NCBI GenBank assembly: GCA_022824185.1
Contig: JAJEAU010000008.1
Location: 1-64,000 of the forward strand
DNA length: 64,000 bases
Origin: Dehalococcoidia bacterium
GTDB lineage: Bacteria; Chloroflexota; Dehalococcoidia; Lucifugimonadales; Lucifugimonadaceae
Reading direction: 5' to 3'
Part shown: positions 26,493 to 35,394 of the stretch, in pieces
How positions within the stretch are numbered: the stretch's first letter is position 1
Layout: each line of letters opens with the position of its first letter
The notes under the pieces: generated by a model
Database searches by the model: none
Told to the model about the DNA's origin: nothing
Seen by the model: the letters and a program-made list of their open reading frames with translations, nothing else
Translations under genes and position numbers: made by a program

Positions 26493-28337
26493 ATGATGGC
26501 GAAGCACAGAAAACCCCTGGTCGGCAGAATCGCATTAGCCGCATTCTTGCTCCTTGCTGCCCTCGGCATCGTAACGTTCATGCCGTCGGTCTCTGCCGAG
26601 AGCCACAGCCATAGCTCTGCAACCGGCTACTTCGGGTTAGACGACGATGGTCTTCCAGTCGTTGATCGCCACGGCATCATGCTGGTTTTCGATGGCGACA
26701 TCGCGCCGGAAACGGTGTCCGTTTCGACTTTCGAGGTGTCGTTAAATGACGGATCTTTCGCCGAGGTTATCGAAACCCGGGTTGAGGGCAGATACGTGTT
26801 CTTGCGGCTGAAAAACGAGTTGGATTCCGATGCAACGCCGATCATCGGCATCGCCGAGGGAGAGGAAGTCGAGGATTTGGCCGGCAACTCGACCAATAAG
26901 CAGAAACTGGGCTTCGTACAGATCAAGGACGGAATCGCCCCGCGCCTGACGATGACCCTGAGCGGTGGTTCAGGACTAGGAACAGGTGATGAGGGGCCGA
27001 ACCGTCTGACGAACGACACGATCGTTATCCGCATCACATCGGACGAGCCATTGCAGGGAGCCCCGAGGGTCGTAGTCGTATGCGACGATCTGAGTTGGGT
27101 GGAGCGCGAAGGGTCGCGTGAGATCGAACGCGACATCGACGACTTCGTTGCTAACCGCAACGGTCCATTCGCCCGCCGACCGCAAGAACCTAGCGGAACA
27201 ACGTATACCTGCGGTTACGACACCGACGGAGACGGGCACGACGATCCTTTCGAATTAACCGAAGACATCGCAAACTCGCGCCCGGGCGAGGTTTGGGAAT
27301 ACACGTGGCGCAACCCCTCAGGAGCGTTGTCGGAACTCAAAGATGGAAGTTTGGCCGTCGTCGCATACGCCAGGGATCGCGCCAGATATGAACGTTTCGG
27401 TGAGACAGTCTCAAACTGGGCCGCCGCCACGTCCGAGTTCGGGCTTGACACTCAGTTCGTCCATTCATCGTCTTCCAACGTCGTGAAAATTCACCCGCCT
27501 GGCGGTTCAGTGATACGAGATGAACGCCCCTTCATCCTCCTCCGATTCCCGACAGAGACCACCGTCACTCTCAAATCGGTGACATTGGATGGACAGCAAG
27601 TCGTCGAAGAGTTCGAAACGGTTAGACACAACGAGTTCGTCTTCTGGCCTTTGAGCATGAATCAAGGCGACCATGAAGTCGATGTCGAAGCCACAGACGC
27701 TGCCTCCAACACGATCCAATTCGACTTCGCTTTCTCGACCACGCAACGCGGCGATTTCGTCCTACCTCTGGTGGCTGGTTGGAACGCTGTGTCAGTGCCA
27801 GCCGATCCAATTGACCCGGAGATTGAGAATGTCTTCACCGATCCAGCGATCGAAGCTGTAATCTCATGGAACCCGTATGATCCAGAAGAACCATGGGCGG
27901 TGTCGATCCGAGATGTGGATGCATGGGAACCGTGGCGTGACGGACGCGGGGTAACTGAAATCCAAGCTGGCACAGGTTACTGGATTAAGTCAGCCAAATT
28001 CATCGAACAGCCGATCGCGCTTTCGTCGAGCTCGCTAAACCAAGGACGACGAGGACTCGAATCAGACGATTACGATGGTGGATGTGAATCACGTCCCGGT
28101 TGGTTTTTCTTGGGCGTCACCGACGTCGATGGCGACCAAACTCAGAATCACTTCGGCAAGCCCTTAAAAAATCGCAACGTAGTGATCTCTGTTCGGGACT
28201 ACTTCGGCGAACGCCTTAAACGCGCCTACACGTGGGATCCGATCGAATGGGAATACCACAAGTTGGAAAAGAACGAAGTTGTAAAAATCGGTCAAGGAAT
28301 CTGGTACTACGGCGGAAGTACGGCCCTGTGTCCATGA
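26493..28337 (+). CDS. Large secreted Ig-like domain protein
   Basis: A 614-residue exported protein of unknown role. It has a signal peptide (KHRKPLVGRIALAAFLLLAA, probable cleavage after SVSA near residue 35). An SbsA/bacterial-Ig-like region follows (residues 45-150: VVDRHGIMLVFDGDIAPETV, then NELDSD, DLAGN), and a second beta-rich region spans 190-400. The C-terminal third (about 420-614) begins with a LVAGWNAVSVPADP segment, resembling the tryptophan-rich domains that end many Chloroflexota surface proteins. There is no cell-wall anchor or membrane helix, so it may be released or be part of an envelope layer. It has an AGGAG site next to ATG 26493. Calcium-like acidic loops (DTDGDGHDD near 245) suggest metal binding. 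Confidence 0.7.
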   Translation: MMAKHRKPLVGRIALAAFLLLAALGIVTFMPSVSAESHSHSSATGYFGLDDDGLPVVDRHGIMLVFDGDIAPETVSVSTFEVSLNDGSFAEVIETRVEGRYVFLRLKNELDSDATPIIGIAEGEEVEDLAGNSTNKQKLGFVQIKDGIAPRLTMTLSGGSGLGTGDEGPNRLTNDTIVIRITSDEPLQGAPRVVVVCDDLSWVEREGSREIERDIDDFVANRNGPFARRPQEPSGTTYTCGYDTDGDGHDDPFELTEDIANSRPGEVWEYTWRNPSGALSELKDGSLAVVAYARDRARYERFGETVSNWAAATSEFGLDTQFVHSSSSNVVKIHPPGGSVIRDERPFILLRFPTETTVTLKSVTLDGQQVVEEFETVRHNEFVFWPLSMNQGDHEVDVEATDAASNTIQFDFAFSTTQRGDFVLPLVAGWNAVSVPADPIDPEIENVFTDPAIEAVISWNPYDPEEPWAVSIRDVDAWEPWRDGRGVTEIQAGTGYWIKSAKFIEQPIALSSSSLNQGRRGLESDDYDGGCESRPGWFFLGVTDVDGDQTQNHFGKPLKNRNVVISVRDYFGERLKRAYTWDPIEWEYHKLEKNEVVKIGQGIWYYGGSTALCP

Positions 28338-28383
28338 CCGTCGGTGATTCGTGAGTCAGCGGAAATCTCAGAACCCAATCGGC

Positions 28384-28812
28384 TTAATCCCGCAAAGGAT
28401 CAACAACCGTCAAAAACGGAAAGCGGTAGAAATCGTTGTCCCGGGTGCAAATTTCGCGGATCCCGTGCTCGCGCATCAGAACCGCAGTGTGGACATCGTG
28501 CATCACATTGCCACGCAACTCAGAATGCTCGGCAAGCGTTTGATCTAGCAGTGCGAAATGACGGTCGGTGGCGACCAGAATGTTGAAGTTCGGATGAACC
28601 AAAAGATCGTCGAGAAAACGTGCGGCCTCCGTCGCGCTGTGAGGATGCGTTGAAACTCTGGGGTGCGTACTTACCCGCAGGTATTCGTAACAGACGCCTA
28701 TCGGCAAGAATGTCGGTTCTTGGTTGGCCACGCGTTCCTCGATGAAACTCGTGCACGCCGCATTGAAATCCGACAGATGATCGGTCGAATACAACAGTAT
28801 GTTCGTATCAAT
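28384..28812 (-). CDS. vapC: PIN-domain toxin with a non-canonical start
   Basis: A PIN-domain ribonuclease toxin. The four acidic positions are visible: IDTNILLYS (Asp at the start of the domain), YEYLRV, MHDVHTAVLM and TRDNDF. The first conserved Asp lies upstream of any ATG, GTG or TTG start: the only codons between the antitoxin stop and that Asp are CCG, CTG, GTC and ATT. I place the start at ATT 28812, with CTG 28818 as alternative. An internal TTG at 28794 would remove the first catalytic Asp. The whole domain is in the same frame as the antitoxin and separated from it only by TAA (28822-28824), so re-initiation or readthrough is possible. Confidence 0.8.
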   Translation of the reverse strand: MDTNILLYSTDHLSDFNAACTSFIEERVANQEPTFLPIGVCYEYLRVSTHPRVSTHPHSATEAARFLDDLLVHPNFNILVATDRHFALLDQTLAEHSELRGNVMHDVHTAVLMREHGIREICTRDNDFYRFPFLTVVDPLRD

Positions 28813-28821
28813 GACCAGCGG

Positions 28822-29058
28822 TTAATCCTCTTCCATAACACGATACAGTTCATCACGATTGGCGACATCCACCTTGATGCCCATTGGGTAGGTCTTCACT
28901 TTGAACGAGGAGTTCCGAGCTTTTCCACCGCTATTGCCATTCGCGATCACGTGCCTGATACCAGATTCCACCATCGATTTCATCGTCACTCCGCGCCGCG
29001 CCGCCTCGATCCGAAGCTGGCGCATCAGCGCTTCATCAATATTGAAAGTAGTCTTCAT
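28822..29058 (-). CDS. vapB: Antitoxin of a VapBC-like pair
   Basis: A 78-residue antitoxin starting MKTTFNIDEALMRQLRIEAA, a ribbon-helix-helix domain (strand then helix, with RRGVTMKSMVESGIRHVI as the second helix). The C-terminal half with SFKVKTYPMGIKVDVANRDELYRVMEED likely binds the toxin. Start ATG 29058 is the internal methionine where the family pattern begins; the frame is open further upstream but that part is not antitoxin-like. Its TAA stop is followed directly, in frame, by the toxin-coding region. A palindrome lies just upstream. It is divergent from rsmI. Confidence 0.85.
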   Translation of the reverse strand: MKTTFNIDEALMRQLRIEAARRGVTMKSMVESGIRHVIANGNSGGKARNSSFKVKTYPMGIKVDVANRDELYRVMEED

Positions 29059-29068
29059 ATGGCTAACA

Positions 29069-29081
29069 ATATCACCGATAT
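29069..29081. promoter_or_regulatory. Operator candidate for the second vapBC-like pair
   Basis: ATATC-ACC-GATAT is a perfect 5+3+5 palindrome 10 bases upstream of the antitoxin start. ATATGG also occurs three times around it (29057-29062, 29078-29083, 29087-29092). This is a plausible site for antitoxin autoregulation and might also affect the divergent rsmI. Confidence 0.5.
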
Positions 29082-29128
29082 GGTTATATGGCTCTCCCGG
29101 CATTACCTTAGACTGAACCTCACATCCC

Positions 29129-29965
29129 ATGTCCACCCTCTACATAGTCGCCACACCAATCGGCAACTTGGACGATTTGACCCTCCGCGCCGCGCGCATC
29201 CTGTGTGAAGTCCCTTTGGTGATCGCCGAGGACACCCGAGTAACTCGCAAAATCCTCAACCACATCCAAGCCGAACCCAAAATCGTCAGCTTCCATCGTC
29301 GGTCACTGCGGAGCGACGTATCTCGCATAGTTAACTACCTCAACGAAGGAGACGCAGCTCTCGTCTCCGACGCTGGCACTCCGGGCGTCAACGACCCCGG
29401 CCAAAAAATCGTCACCGAAGCTATCGCGCAAGGTCACAACGTCGTCCCGATCCCCGGCCCATCCTCCGTCATGGCGGCGCTATCGATCAGCGGTTTCTAC
29501 GTTGACCAATTCACCTCGTACGGATTCCTACCCGCTGCTGCCGCGAAACGTCGGCGAACCCTCAACGAGATCGGCCAAAACCCAATCGCCGCCGTCTTCT
29601 TCGAAACGCCCCATCGCCTTTCAGTTGCACTCCAAGACATCCGGAACACTCTCAAAGACCGACAACTGACCATCTGCCGGGAGATGACCAAACTTCACGA
29701 AGAAATCTGGCGCGGCACCGCAGCAGAAGCTATCGAACATTTCGACAACCCGCGCGGCGAGTTCGTCATCGTCATAGCCCCGTTAGACAAATCCGACCGA
29801 AACCAGCAATCTCGTGACGGCAAATCCACCAAAAAGCAAATCCTGACCGTCGCCTCCGAATTGTCAGACCAATACAACTCGCGCCGCGACTTAGTCGAAG
29901 CAGTCGCCGCAAAAACCCAACTCCCCAAAAACCAGGTCTACGAAACCATCCATCGCAACCCATGA
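29129..29965 (+). CDS. rsmI: 16S rRNA (cytidine(1402)-2'-O)-methyltransferase
   Basis: A 278-residue SAM-dependent methyltransferase of the tetrapyrrole-methylase fold that modifies the ribosomal decoding centre. N-terminal LYIVATPIGNLDDLTLRAARIL is the family signature. ALVSDAGTPGVNDPG near residue 83, VVPIPGPSSVMAALSISG near 108 and FFETPHRL near 152 are the other conserved blocks. A C-terminal extension of about 55 residues (LTVASELSDQYNSRRDLVEAVA) is the usual helical tail. Start ATG 29129. It opens a run of forward genes (metG, polyprenyl synthase, nth). Confidence 0.96.
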   Translation: MSTLYIVATPIGNLDDLTLRAARILCEVPLVIAEDTRVTRKILNHIQAEPKIVSFHRRSLRSDVSRIVNYLNEGDAALVSDAGTPGVNDPGQKIVTEAIAQGHNVVPIPGPSSVMAALSISGFYVDQFTSYGFLPAAAAKRRRTLNEIGQNPIAAVFFETPHRLSVALQDIRNTLKDRQLTICREMTKLHEEIWRGTAAEAIEHFDNPRGEFVIVIAPLDKSDRNQQSRDGKSTKKQILTVASELSDQYNSRRDLVEAVAAKTQLPKNQVYETIHRNP

Positions 29966-30085
29966 CAGACGGATTCGAAGTCACAAAATCGCGTGCCAAG
30001 TAAAATCTAAACGAAGCGCCGCGCCGCTTTTCCAAACCTGATTATCTTGTGACAAGCATCCGCGGCCCGAAGCGAGTCCCAAGGC

Positions 30086-31774
30086 TTGTCAAGAAACATC
30101 CTCGTCTGCGTAGCCTGGCCCTACGTCAACAGTCAACCACATCTCGGACACATCGCCGGGATGAACGTGCCCGCAGACATCTTCGCCCGCTATCATCGCC
30201 TAGCCGGAAACCGTGTCGCCATGGTCTCCGGAAGCGATATGCACGGAACCCCCACAGCCCTCCGAGCCGTCGACGAAGGCGTAACCCCTGAGGATATCGC
30301 CTTCCGTTACCACGAAATCTGGGCAAACTGCATGGACCAGATGGGATTCTCTTACGACCTGTACACCCACACCCACACAAAGATCCACGAAGAGGTCGCA
30401 CAAGACATCCTCCTAACCCTCGACAAACACGGCTACATCTACGAGGACACCCAGTCGATGCCGTTCTCGGAATCGGAGCAACGCTTCCTCTCTGATCGCT
30501 TCGTAGAGGGAATCTGCCCGGTCTGCGGTTTCGATGGAGCACGCGGCGACCAATGCGATGGTTGCGGTCGCACGCTAGACCCAACCGATCTCATCAGCAT
30601 CCGAAGCATCCGCGACGGCTCTACCCCTGTATTCAAAGAAACCACCCATCTGATGATCAAACTGAGCGCGTTCCAAAAACGCCTCGAAGAGTGGGTCGAA
30701 ACGAAAAACGACTGGCGACCAAACGTCCGTAATCAAACCATCGGCTTCCTAAACGAAGGCCTCCACGACCGCGCCATGACCCGCGACATCGAGTGGGGCG
30801 TACCAGTCCCAAGCGATCGCTTCGAAGGCTACGAAAAAAAGCGCATCTACGTCTGGTTCGAGGCCGTAATAGGCTACTTCTCCGCCACAAAAGCATGGGC
30901 CATTAACTCCGGCGACGAGGAACACTGGAAGGAGTTCTGGCATAACCAAGACGCCGAGTCCTACTACTTCCAAGGCAAAGACAACATCCCGTTCCACACC
31001 GTCCTATGGCCCGCAATGCTGATGGGATACGGTGACCTGAACCTCCCAACCGACGTCGTCGCCAACGAATATCTCAACCTCAAAGGCCAAGGTTTCTCAA
31101 GCAGCCGCAACTGGGCAGTATGGCTACCCGACTACTTGGAGCGATATGACGTCGATCCGCTCCGCTTCTACCTGGCGTCCATCATGCCCGAAACTTCCGA
31201 CTCCGACTTCACATGGGAGGGATACTACGCGGCCAACAACAACGTCCTAGTAGCAACCCTAGGCAACTTCATCCACCGAACCCTCACAATCACAACCCGC
31301 AACTTCGACCACAAAGTCCCCGATCCCGGACAACTCAGTCCCGATGACCAATCCATCATCGACGCCTGCACCCAAACGCTCGACGATGTATCCGCTTCGA
31401 TCGAAACCCGCCGATTCCGTCAAGCCCTGAACCAGGCAATGGAACTCGCCCGCATCGGTAACCGCTACCTCGATGCCGAAGAACCATGGCGCACCGTCCG
31501 ATCCGACCGCGACAGAGCAGCGAAGACTCTCTGGACAGCCATAAACGTCATCGCAACCCTCAGAACAGTCTTCTACCCATTCATCCCGTTCTCATGCGAC
31601 AAAGTGCACGATCTGCTAGGCTTTGACGGGGCAATCGAAAATGACGGATGGAATCGACGCGTAGTCGAACCAGGGTCATCTTTACCATCCCCAAAACCAC
31701 TCTTCCGTAAGCTGGATCCCGAGATCGTCGAGCAAGAAAACGAACGCCTGCTGGAACAACAAAAAGGCGACTGA
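30086..31774 (+). CDS. metG: Methionyl-tRNA synthetase
   Basis: A 562-residue class I synthetase that charges tRNA-Met. The HIGH motif is His19-Leu-Gly-His22 in PYVNSQPHLGHIAG. A zinc knuckle near residue 148 (CPVCGFDGARGDQCDGCG) is of the two-zinc type. The KMSKS loop is Gly336-Phe-Ser-Ser-Ser-Arg341 (GQGFSSSRNWAVW), so both lysines of the canonical motif are absent; KFSSSR-type loops occur in some MetRS branches, but the Gly at the first position is unusual. The anticodon domain follows from about 400. There is no C-terminal tRNA-binding extension. Start TTG 30086 is the best fit; an AAGG sits directly before it. Confidence 0.96.
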   Translation: MSRNILVCVAWPYVNSQPHLGHIAGMNVPADIFARYHRLAGNRVAMVSGSDMHGTPTALRAVDEGVTPEDIAFRYHEIWANCMDQMGFSYDLYTHTHTKIHEEVAQDILLTLDKHGYIYEDTQSMPFSESEQRFLSDRFVEGICPVCGFDGARGDQCDGCGRTLDPTDLISIRSIRDGSTPVFKETTHLMIKLSAFQKRLEEWVETKNDWRPNVRNQTIGFLNEGLHDRAMTRDIEWGVPVPSDRFEGYEKKRIYVWFEAVIGYFSATKAWAINSGDEEHWKEFWHNQDAESYYFQGKDNIPFHTVLWPAMLMGYGDLNLPTDVVANEYLNLKGQGFSSSRNWAVWLPDYLERYDVDPLRFYLASIMPETSDSDFTWEGYYAANNNVLVATLGNFIHRTLTITTRNFDHKVPDPGQLSPDDQSIIDACTQTLDDVSASIETRRFRQALNQAMELARIGNRYLDAEEPWRTVRSDRDRAAKTLWTAINVIATLRTVFYPFIPFSCDKVHDLLGFDGAIENDGWNRRVVEPGSSLPSPKPLFRKLDPEIVEQENERLLEQQKGD

Positions 31775-31799
31775 ACAAGATCAACGATCACCCGACAGC

Positions 31800-32816
31800 A
31801 TGACCACTCTCCAAACGTCAACAACGCAGGACATCTTCGCTCCCATCGAGAAAGACCTCGACCGCGTCGTCGAAGTCATCACCGAACTGAGCATCGAAGA
31901 AATCGAACGCTGCCCGGCAGGAATCGACGCCCTCGACACCATCGATGATCGCCTCGCCCATGTAATGGCAACGCCCGGCAAGAAGATGCGACCCGCCATG
32001 ACGCTGCTCGCGTCCAAGCTGTGGGGCGCAACCCCCGACGACAAAGTCATCAGCATGGCAGTAGCCGTCGAACTTCTACACATCGCAGCCCTCATCCACG
32101 ACGACACCGTAGACGACGCAGACGTCCGCCGCGGCAAAGCCACCGCCGGCTTCCTGTGGGGCAATAACTTCGCCGTGCTACTAGGCGACTACGTCTTCGC
32201 CACCTCCGCGAAATTCGTCTGCGCCACCGGATCGGTCCGCCTCATCTCCCGCTTCGCCGAGACCATCGCCGAACTCGCCCGAGGCGAGCTACACGAAATG
32301 GTCGGCAACTGGGTCCTCCCCGTTACAGTCGACGAATACTTCTCCCGCATCTACGACAAGACAGCATCACTCTTCTCAACATCTGCCGAAAGCGGTGCAG
32401 TCCTAGGCGGCGCCGATGATGCATCAATCACAGCGCTCCGCGACTACGGCTACAACCTCGGCATGGCATACCAAGTCCGAGACGATGTCCTCGACTATGA
32501 ATCAACCACCGACGAACTTGGCAAACCCGCAAACCAAGACATCCTCGCAGGCAAACTAACGCTCCCCGCCATCTACGCTTTCGAAGACCCCGAAGGCGCC
32601 AAGGCCATCGAGAACTTCTACAACCTCCCGGACAACGAACGCGAATTGGCGCTAGGCGATCTGCTCGACTTGATCCGAACCAAAGGCGGCGTCGAACGCG
32701 CCGAAAAAACGACCGCCGACTTCATCGAAAAGGCAGTCCTGAGCCTTGAAACCGCACCCCCGTCAGCAAGCCGGGACTCGTTGACCGCCATCGCACTACG
32801 CGTCAACTCGCGATAA
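31800..32816 (+). CDS. Trans-polyprenyl diphosphate synthase
   Basis: A 338-residue class I polyprenyl synthetase that adds isopentenyl diphosphate units to an allylic diphosphate, giving side chains for quinones. The first Asp-rich motif is Asp101-Asp102-x-x-Asp105 (IHDDTVDDADVRRG), and the second lies near residue 223 (RDDVLDYE). The GKKMRPAMTLL block near 60 binds substrate. Residues upstream of the first motif (LLHIAALIH) lack a bulky stop residue close to it, which fits medium-to-long chain products such as heptaprenyl or octaprenyl, but chain length cannot be fixed by eye. It follows metG after 25 bases. Confidence 0.92.
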   Translation: MTTLQTSTTQDIFAPIEKDLDRVVEVITELSIEEIERCPAGIDALDTIDDRLAHVMATPGKKMRPAMTLLASKLWGATPDDKVISMAVAVELLHIAALIHDDTVDDADVRRGKATAGFLWGNNFAVLLGDYVFATSAKFVCATGSVRLISRFAETIAELARGELHEMVGNWVLPVTVDEYFSRIYDKTASLFSTSAESGAVLGGADDASITALRDYGYNLGMAYQVRDDVLDYESTTDELGKPANQDILAGKLTLPAIYAFEDPEGAKAIENFYNLPDNERELALGDLLDLIRTKGGVERAEKTTADFIEKAVLSLETAPPSASRDSLTAIALRVNSR

Positions 32817-32841
32817 CCTCGTCGCCACTCAAATCGGTCGA

Positions 32842-33510
32842 ATGAAATCCATGACCGACGACCACCTATCGCCTCAAGAGATCATCCAAGAACTCAGCGC
32901 GATCTACGGCACATTCAAGCAGGAACCTAGATACAACGCCCTCGACGAACTAATCTTCACCGTCCTAACCCAACACACCTCCGACCTCAACGCCGAAAAA
33001 GCCTTCGACCGCCTCCGCCAGACCATCCCCACATGGGAAGAGGTTATGGTCACCGATCAACAGACAATCGCCGCCGCGATCTACCACGGCGGGATGTCGA
33101 ACCAAAAATCGAAACGCATCAAAGACATCCTCGCCGACATCCTCCAACGACACGGCAAACTCGAGATTGAATTCCTCCGCGAATACTCCATAGAAGAAGC
33201 CCGAACATGGCTCATGGATCTGCCCGGCGTTGGTCCGAAAACCGCCGCAGTCGTCATGGCCTTCGCCCTCGGAATGCCCGCATTCCCCGTAGACACCCAC
33301 ATCCACCGCGTCTCCAAACGCCTCGGCCTAATCGAAGAAAAAACCACCGCCGACGCGGCACATCCGATCCTCGAATCCAAAGTCGCCCCCGATCTCCGAT
33401 TCCAACTCCACATGCAACTCATCACCCACGGGCGCCAGATATGTAAGGCGCGTAGACCGCTGTGCGCGGACTGCCCGTTGTCATCGCGGTGTCCATCAAG
33501 TACGGTGTGA
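32842..33510 (+). CDS. nth: Endonuclease III (DNA glycosylase/AP lyase)
   Basis: A 222-residue base-excision repair enzyme that removes oxidised pyrimidines and cuts the resulting abasic site. The helix-hairpin-helix motif LPGVGPKT contains the catalytic Lys133, and Asp151 in VDTHIHRV is the second catalytic residue. The C-terminal Fe-S cluster is bound by Cys201, Cys208, Cys211 and Cys217 (CKARRPLCADCPLSSRC). All features are intact. It lies within the forward run that starts with rsmI. The start could be ATG 32842 or the ATG three codons later. Confidence 0.96.
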   Translation: MKSMTDDHLSPQEIIQELSAIYGTFKQEPRYNALDELIFTVLTQHTSDLNAEKAFDRLRQTIPTWEEVMVTDQQTIAAAIYHGGMSNQKSKRIKDILADILQRHGKLEIEFLREYSIEEARTWLMDLPGVGPKTAAVVMAFALGMPAFPVDTHIHRVSKRLGLIEEKTTADAAHPILESKVAPDLRFQLHMQLITHGRQICKARRPLCADCPLSSRCPSSTV

Positions 33511-33538
33511 TGCACCATCGAAACACAAGGACCAACCC

Positions 33539-34717
33539 ATGAAAATCACCTCTATCCAAGCCACAAAAGTAAACTACCCCCGCCTCAAGCCCACAACAGT
33601 CCCCCGACCCGGCTCCGCGCGCAGCGACCTCAACGCGCAGGCTACACCCCTCCGCCGATACACAAAAGAACCCGACTTCTCCTTCGCACGAAAAATCCCC
33701 GGTGGCGACCGCGATGTTGGATGCGTCGTAACCCTCGAAGACGGCACATGGGGCTTTGGCTTCACCGATCACGGTCGCACAACCGCATCCCTCATCGACG
33801 ACTACCTCGCACCAGTCATTGAGGGACGAGACATCATGTCCACCGAAACCCTCTATGACCTCATGATCCGCTCAACATCCGGTTTCGGCACCAACGCCCT
33901 AGTCGCATATGCCATCGCCGCAGTCGACCTCGCCCTCTGGGACGCCAAAGGCAAGCTCCTCGAAAAACCCGTTTACAGCCTCCTCGGCGGAAGCACCGAC
34001 ATCCTCAAACCTCTCTACTCCACCGGCAACGACACCGCGTGGCAGAAGGAACTCGGTTTCCAGAACTTCAAACGTTTCAGCCCGTATGGTCCGCCAGACT
34101 GCATCGAGGGCATCAACCGTCTCGAAGACGAAATAGCCGAAGCCCGCGAACTCGTCGGTCCCGACGCCGAACTCATGCTCGATTTCTGGATGGGTCTAGA
34201 TGTCGAAACCGCCGTCCGAACCGCAGAACGCCTCCGACCCTACAACCTCAAGTGGCTTGAAGACGCCTTCTTACCCGAAACCCTCGACGAATACCCGCGC
34301 TTCCGTGAGCGCGTCCCGTGGCAGACAATGGCCACCGGCGAACACTGGTACGGCATCTACCCCTTCTTCCACGCCGCCAAAGACGGCCTCGTCGACATCC
34401 TCCAGCCCGACATCATCTGGTGCGGCGGCCTAACGCCCCTGATCAAAATCTGCCACGTAGCAGAATCCGCAGGTCTATCCGTAATCCCCCACGGCAGCGG
34501 AGGCACCGCTTACGGCCAACACGCCTGCTACGGCCTAACCGCAGTCCCCATGATCGAATGCAGCGGACCCGTGATGACCGAAGCCGGCGTCCCCCTCCAC
34601 GAAAAAGACCGTTTGCCCGGAACCGTAGCCCCATTCGAAGGCAAACTCAAACCAAGCGACGCCCCAGGCTTCGGCCTAAACCTCAAACGGGAGTGGTTCC
34701 CGCCGTTTTTCGAGTAA
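33539..34717 (+). CDS. Enolase-superfamily dehydratase (L-rhamnonate dehydratase-like), second copy
   Basis: A 392-residue enolase-superfamily protein. Metal ligands are Asp215 (LMLDFWMGLDVE), Glu241 and Glu268 (ATGEHWYG), with His318 (IPHGSG) as the catalytic base. LDFW-x-G-x-D-V and IIWCGGLTPLIKI near 292 resemble rhamnonate dehydratase, so this is a relative of the protein at 7586. Both lack an obvious KxK motif in the usual second-strand position. Start ATG 33539. It follows nth on the same strand after 28 bases, but a functional link is unlikely. The likely reaction is dehydration of a six-carbon aldonic acid to a 2-keto-3-deoxy acid. Confidence 0.88.
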   Translation: MKITSIQATKVNYPRLKPTTVPRPGSARSDLNAQATPLRRYTKEPDFSFARKIPGGDRDVGCVVTLEDGTWGFGFTDHGRTTASLIDDYLAPVIEGRDIMSTETLYDLMIRSTSGFGTNALVAYAIAAVDLALWDAKGKLLEKPVYSLLGGSTDILKPLYSTGNDTAWQKELGFQNFKRFSPYGPPDCIEGINRLEDEIAEARELVGPDAELMLDFWMGLDVETAVRTAERLRPYNLKWLEDAFLPETLDEYPRFRERVPWQTMATGEHWYGIYPFFHAAKDGLVDILQPDIIWCGGLTPLIKICHVAESAGLSVIPHGSGGTAYGQHACYGLTAVPMIECSGPVMTEAGVPLHEKDRLPGTVAPFEGKLKPSDAPGFGLNLKREWFPPFFE

Positions 34718-34805
34718 GAGGAAAGCATGTTAACCAATTGTCTTTTAATGATTCTTGGGTCCTTGAATCCTTGTCGCAGTATCCGTGACTGACGAGAACG
34801 CAGGT

Positions 34806-35276
34806 TTATGTCCAGTGTCCGAGTCTGCGTAAAATTGCTCGGAATCCAAGGTAGAACTGCTCCCGGTGTATCTGTCGATAGGCACCGCTTTTTCGGTCGA
34901 TCTCATCATGTTTGGCATAGAAGCCCATCGTCTTGGTAGCCGCACCAACGACGAGAACAACAATGCCTAGGATGAATGCGGTTTGGTTTGCGCCGCTAGC
35001 AGCAGAGCCCCATTCGCCTTCCGTGATCCCTTGTATCACATACAACAACCAAACAAGAGGCAAAGGGATCAACCATCGTTTGCTCAACCACCACACGACC
35101 ACATTCCACACCGTGGTGGCGAGCAACCCGAAGACGAAACTCTCACCAAACCCCACTATCTCCTGACTGTCAGACGAGTATCCACCGTTCGCTGAAATCA
35201 GCGCCCAGACTAATACGATCATGGCCATCGTGACCGTTATCACTACGTGGGTTTTAGAGCGATTTTCGTTTTCCAT
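34806..35276 (-). CDS. Small integral membrane protein of unknown function
   Basis: A 156-residue protein with four hydrophobic segments, near residues 11-28, 47-64, 70-84 and 98-115. A charged C-terminal tail of about 40 residues follows (KHDEIDRKSGAYRQIHREQ). I do not recognise the family. Segments like WNVVVWWLSKRWLIPLPLVW are rich in tryptophan. Start ATG 35276 has no clear ribosome site, although the frame is open and codon use looks coding. It stands alone between the forward dehydratase gene and the reverse UxuA-like gene, with AT-richer flanks than most of the window, which may indicate transfer. Confidence 0.5.
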   Translation of the reverse strand: MENENRSKTHVVITVTMAMIVLVWALISANGGYSSDSQEIVGFGESFVFGLLATTVWNVVVWWLSKRWLIPLPLVWLLYVIQGITEGEWGSAASGANQTAFILGIVVLVVGAATKTMGFYAKHDEIDRKSGAYRQIHREQFYLGFRAILRRLGHWT

Positions 35277-35394
35277 ATTTAAATCACTTGAGGATATTGA
35301 GGATGAGGATATTAAAACGGATGCCGGAGAGGCTCGTGCGATCGTTGCCAGCTACTTTTGGGTGCCAATTCACCACAGCAACCTTAGAAACGAA

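Noticed and set aside
28640-28690. Duplicated RVSTHP peptide in the second PIN toxin as a recent tandem duplication
   Set aside because: The two DNA copies differ at many bases, and this PIN subfamily usually has a similar pattern at that place.
30126-30584. Long open frame opposite metG
   Set aside because: It is antisense to a clear, conserved synthetase gene and rich in Arg/Gly, as expected for a shadow frame.
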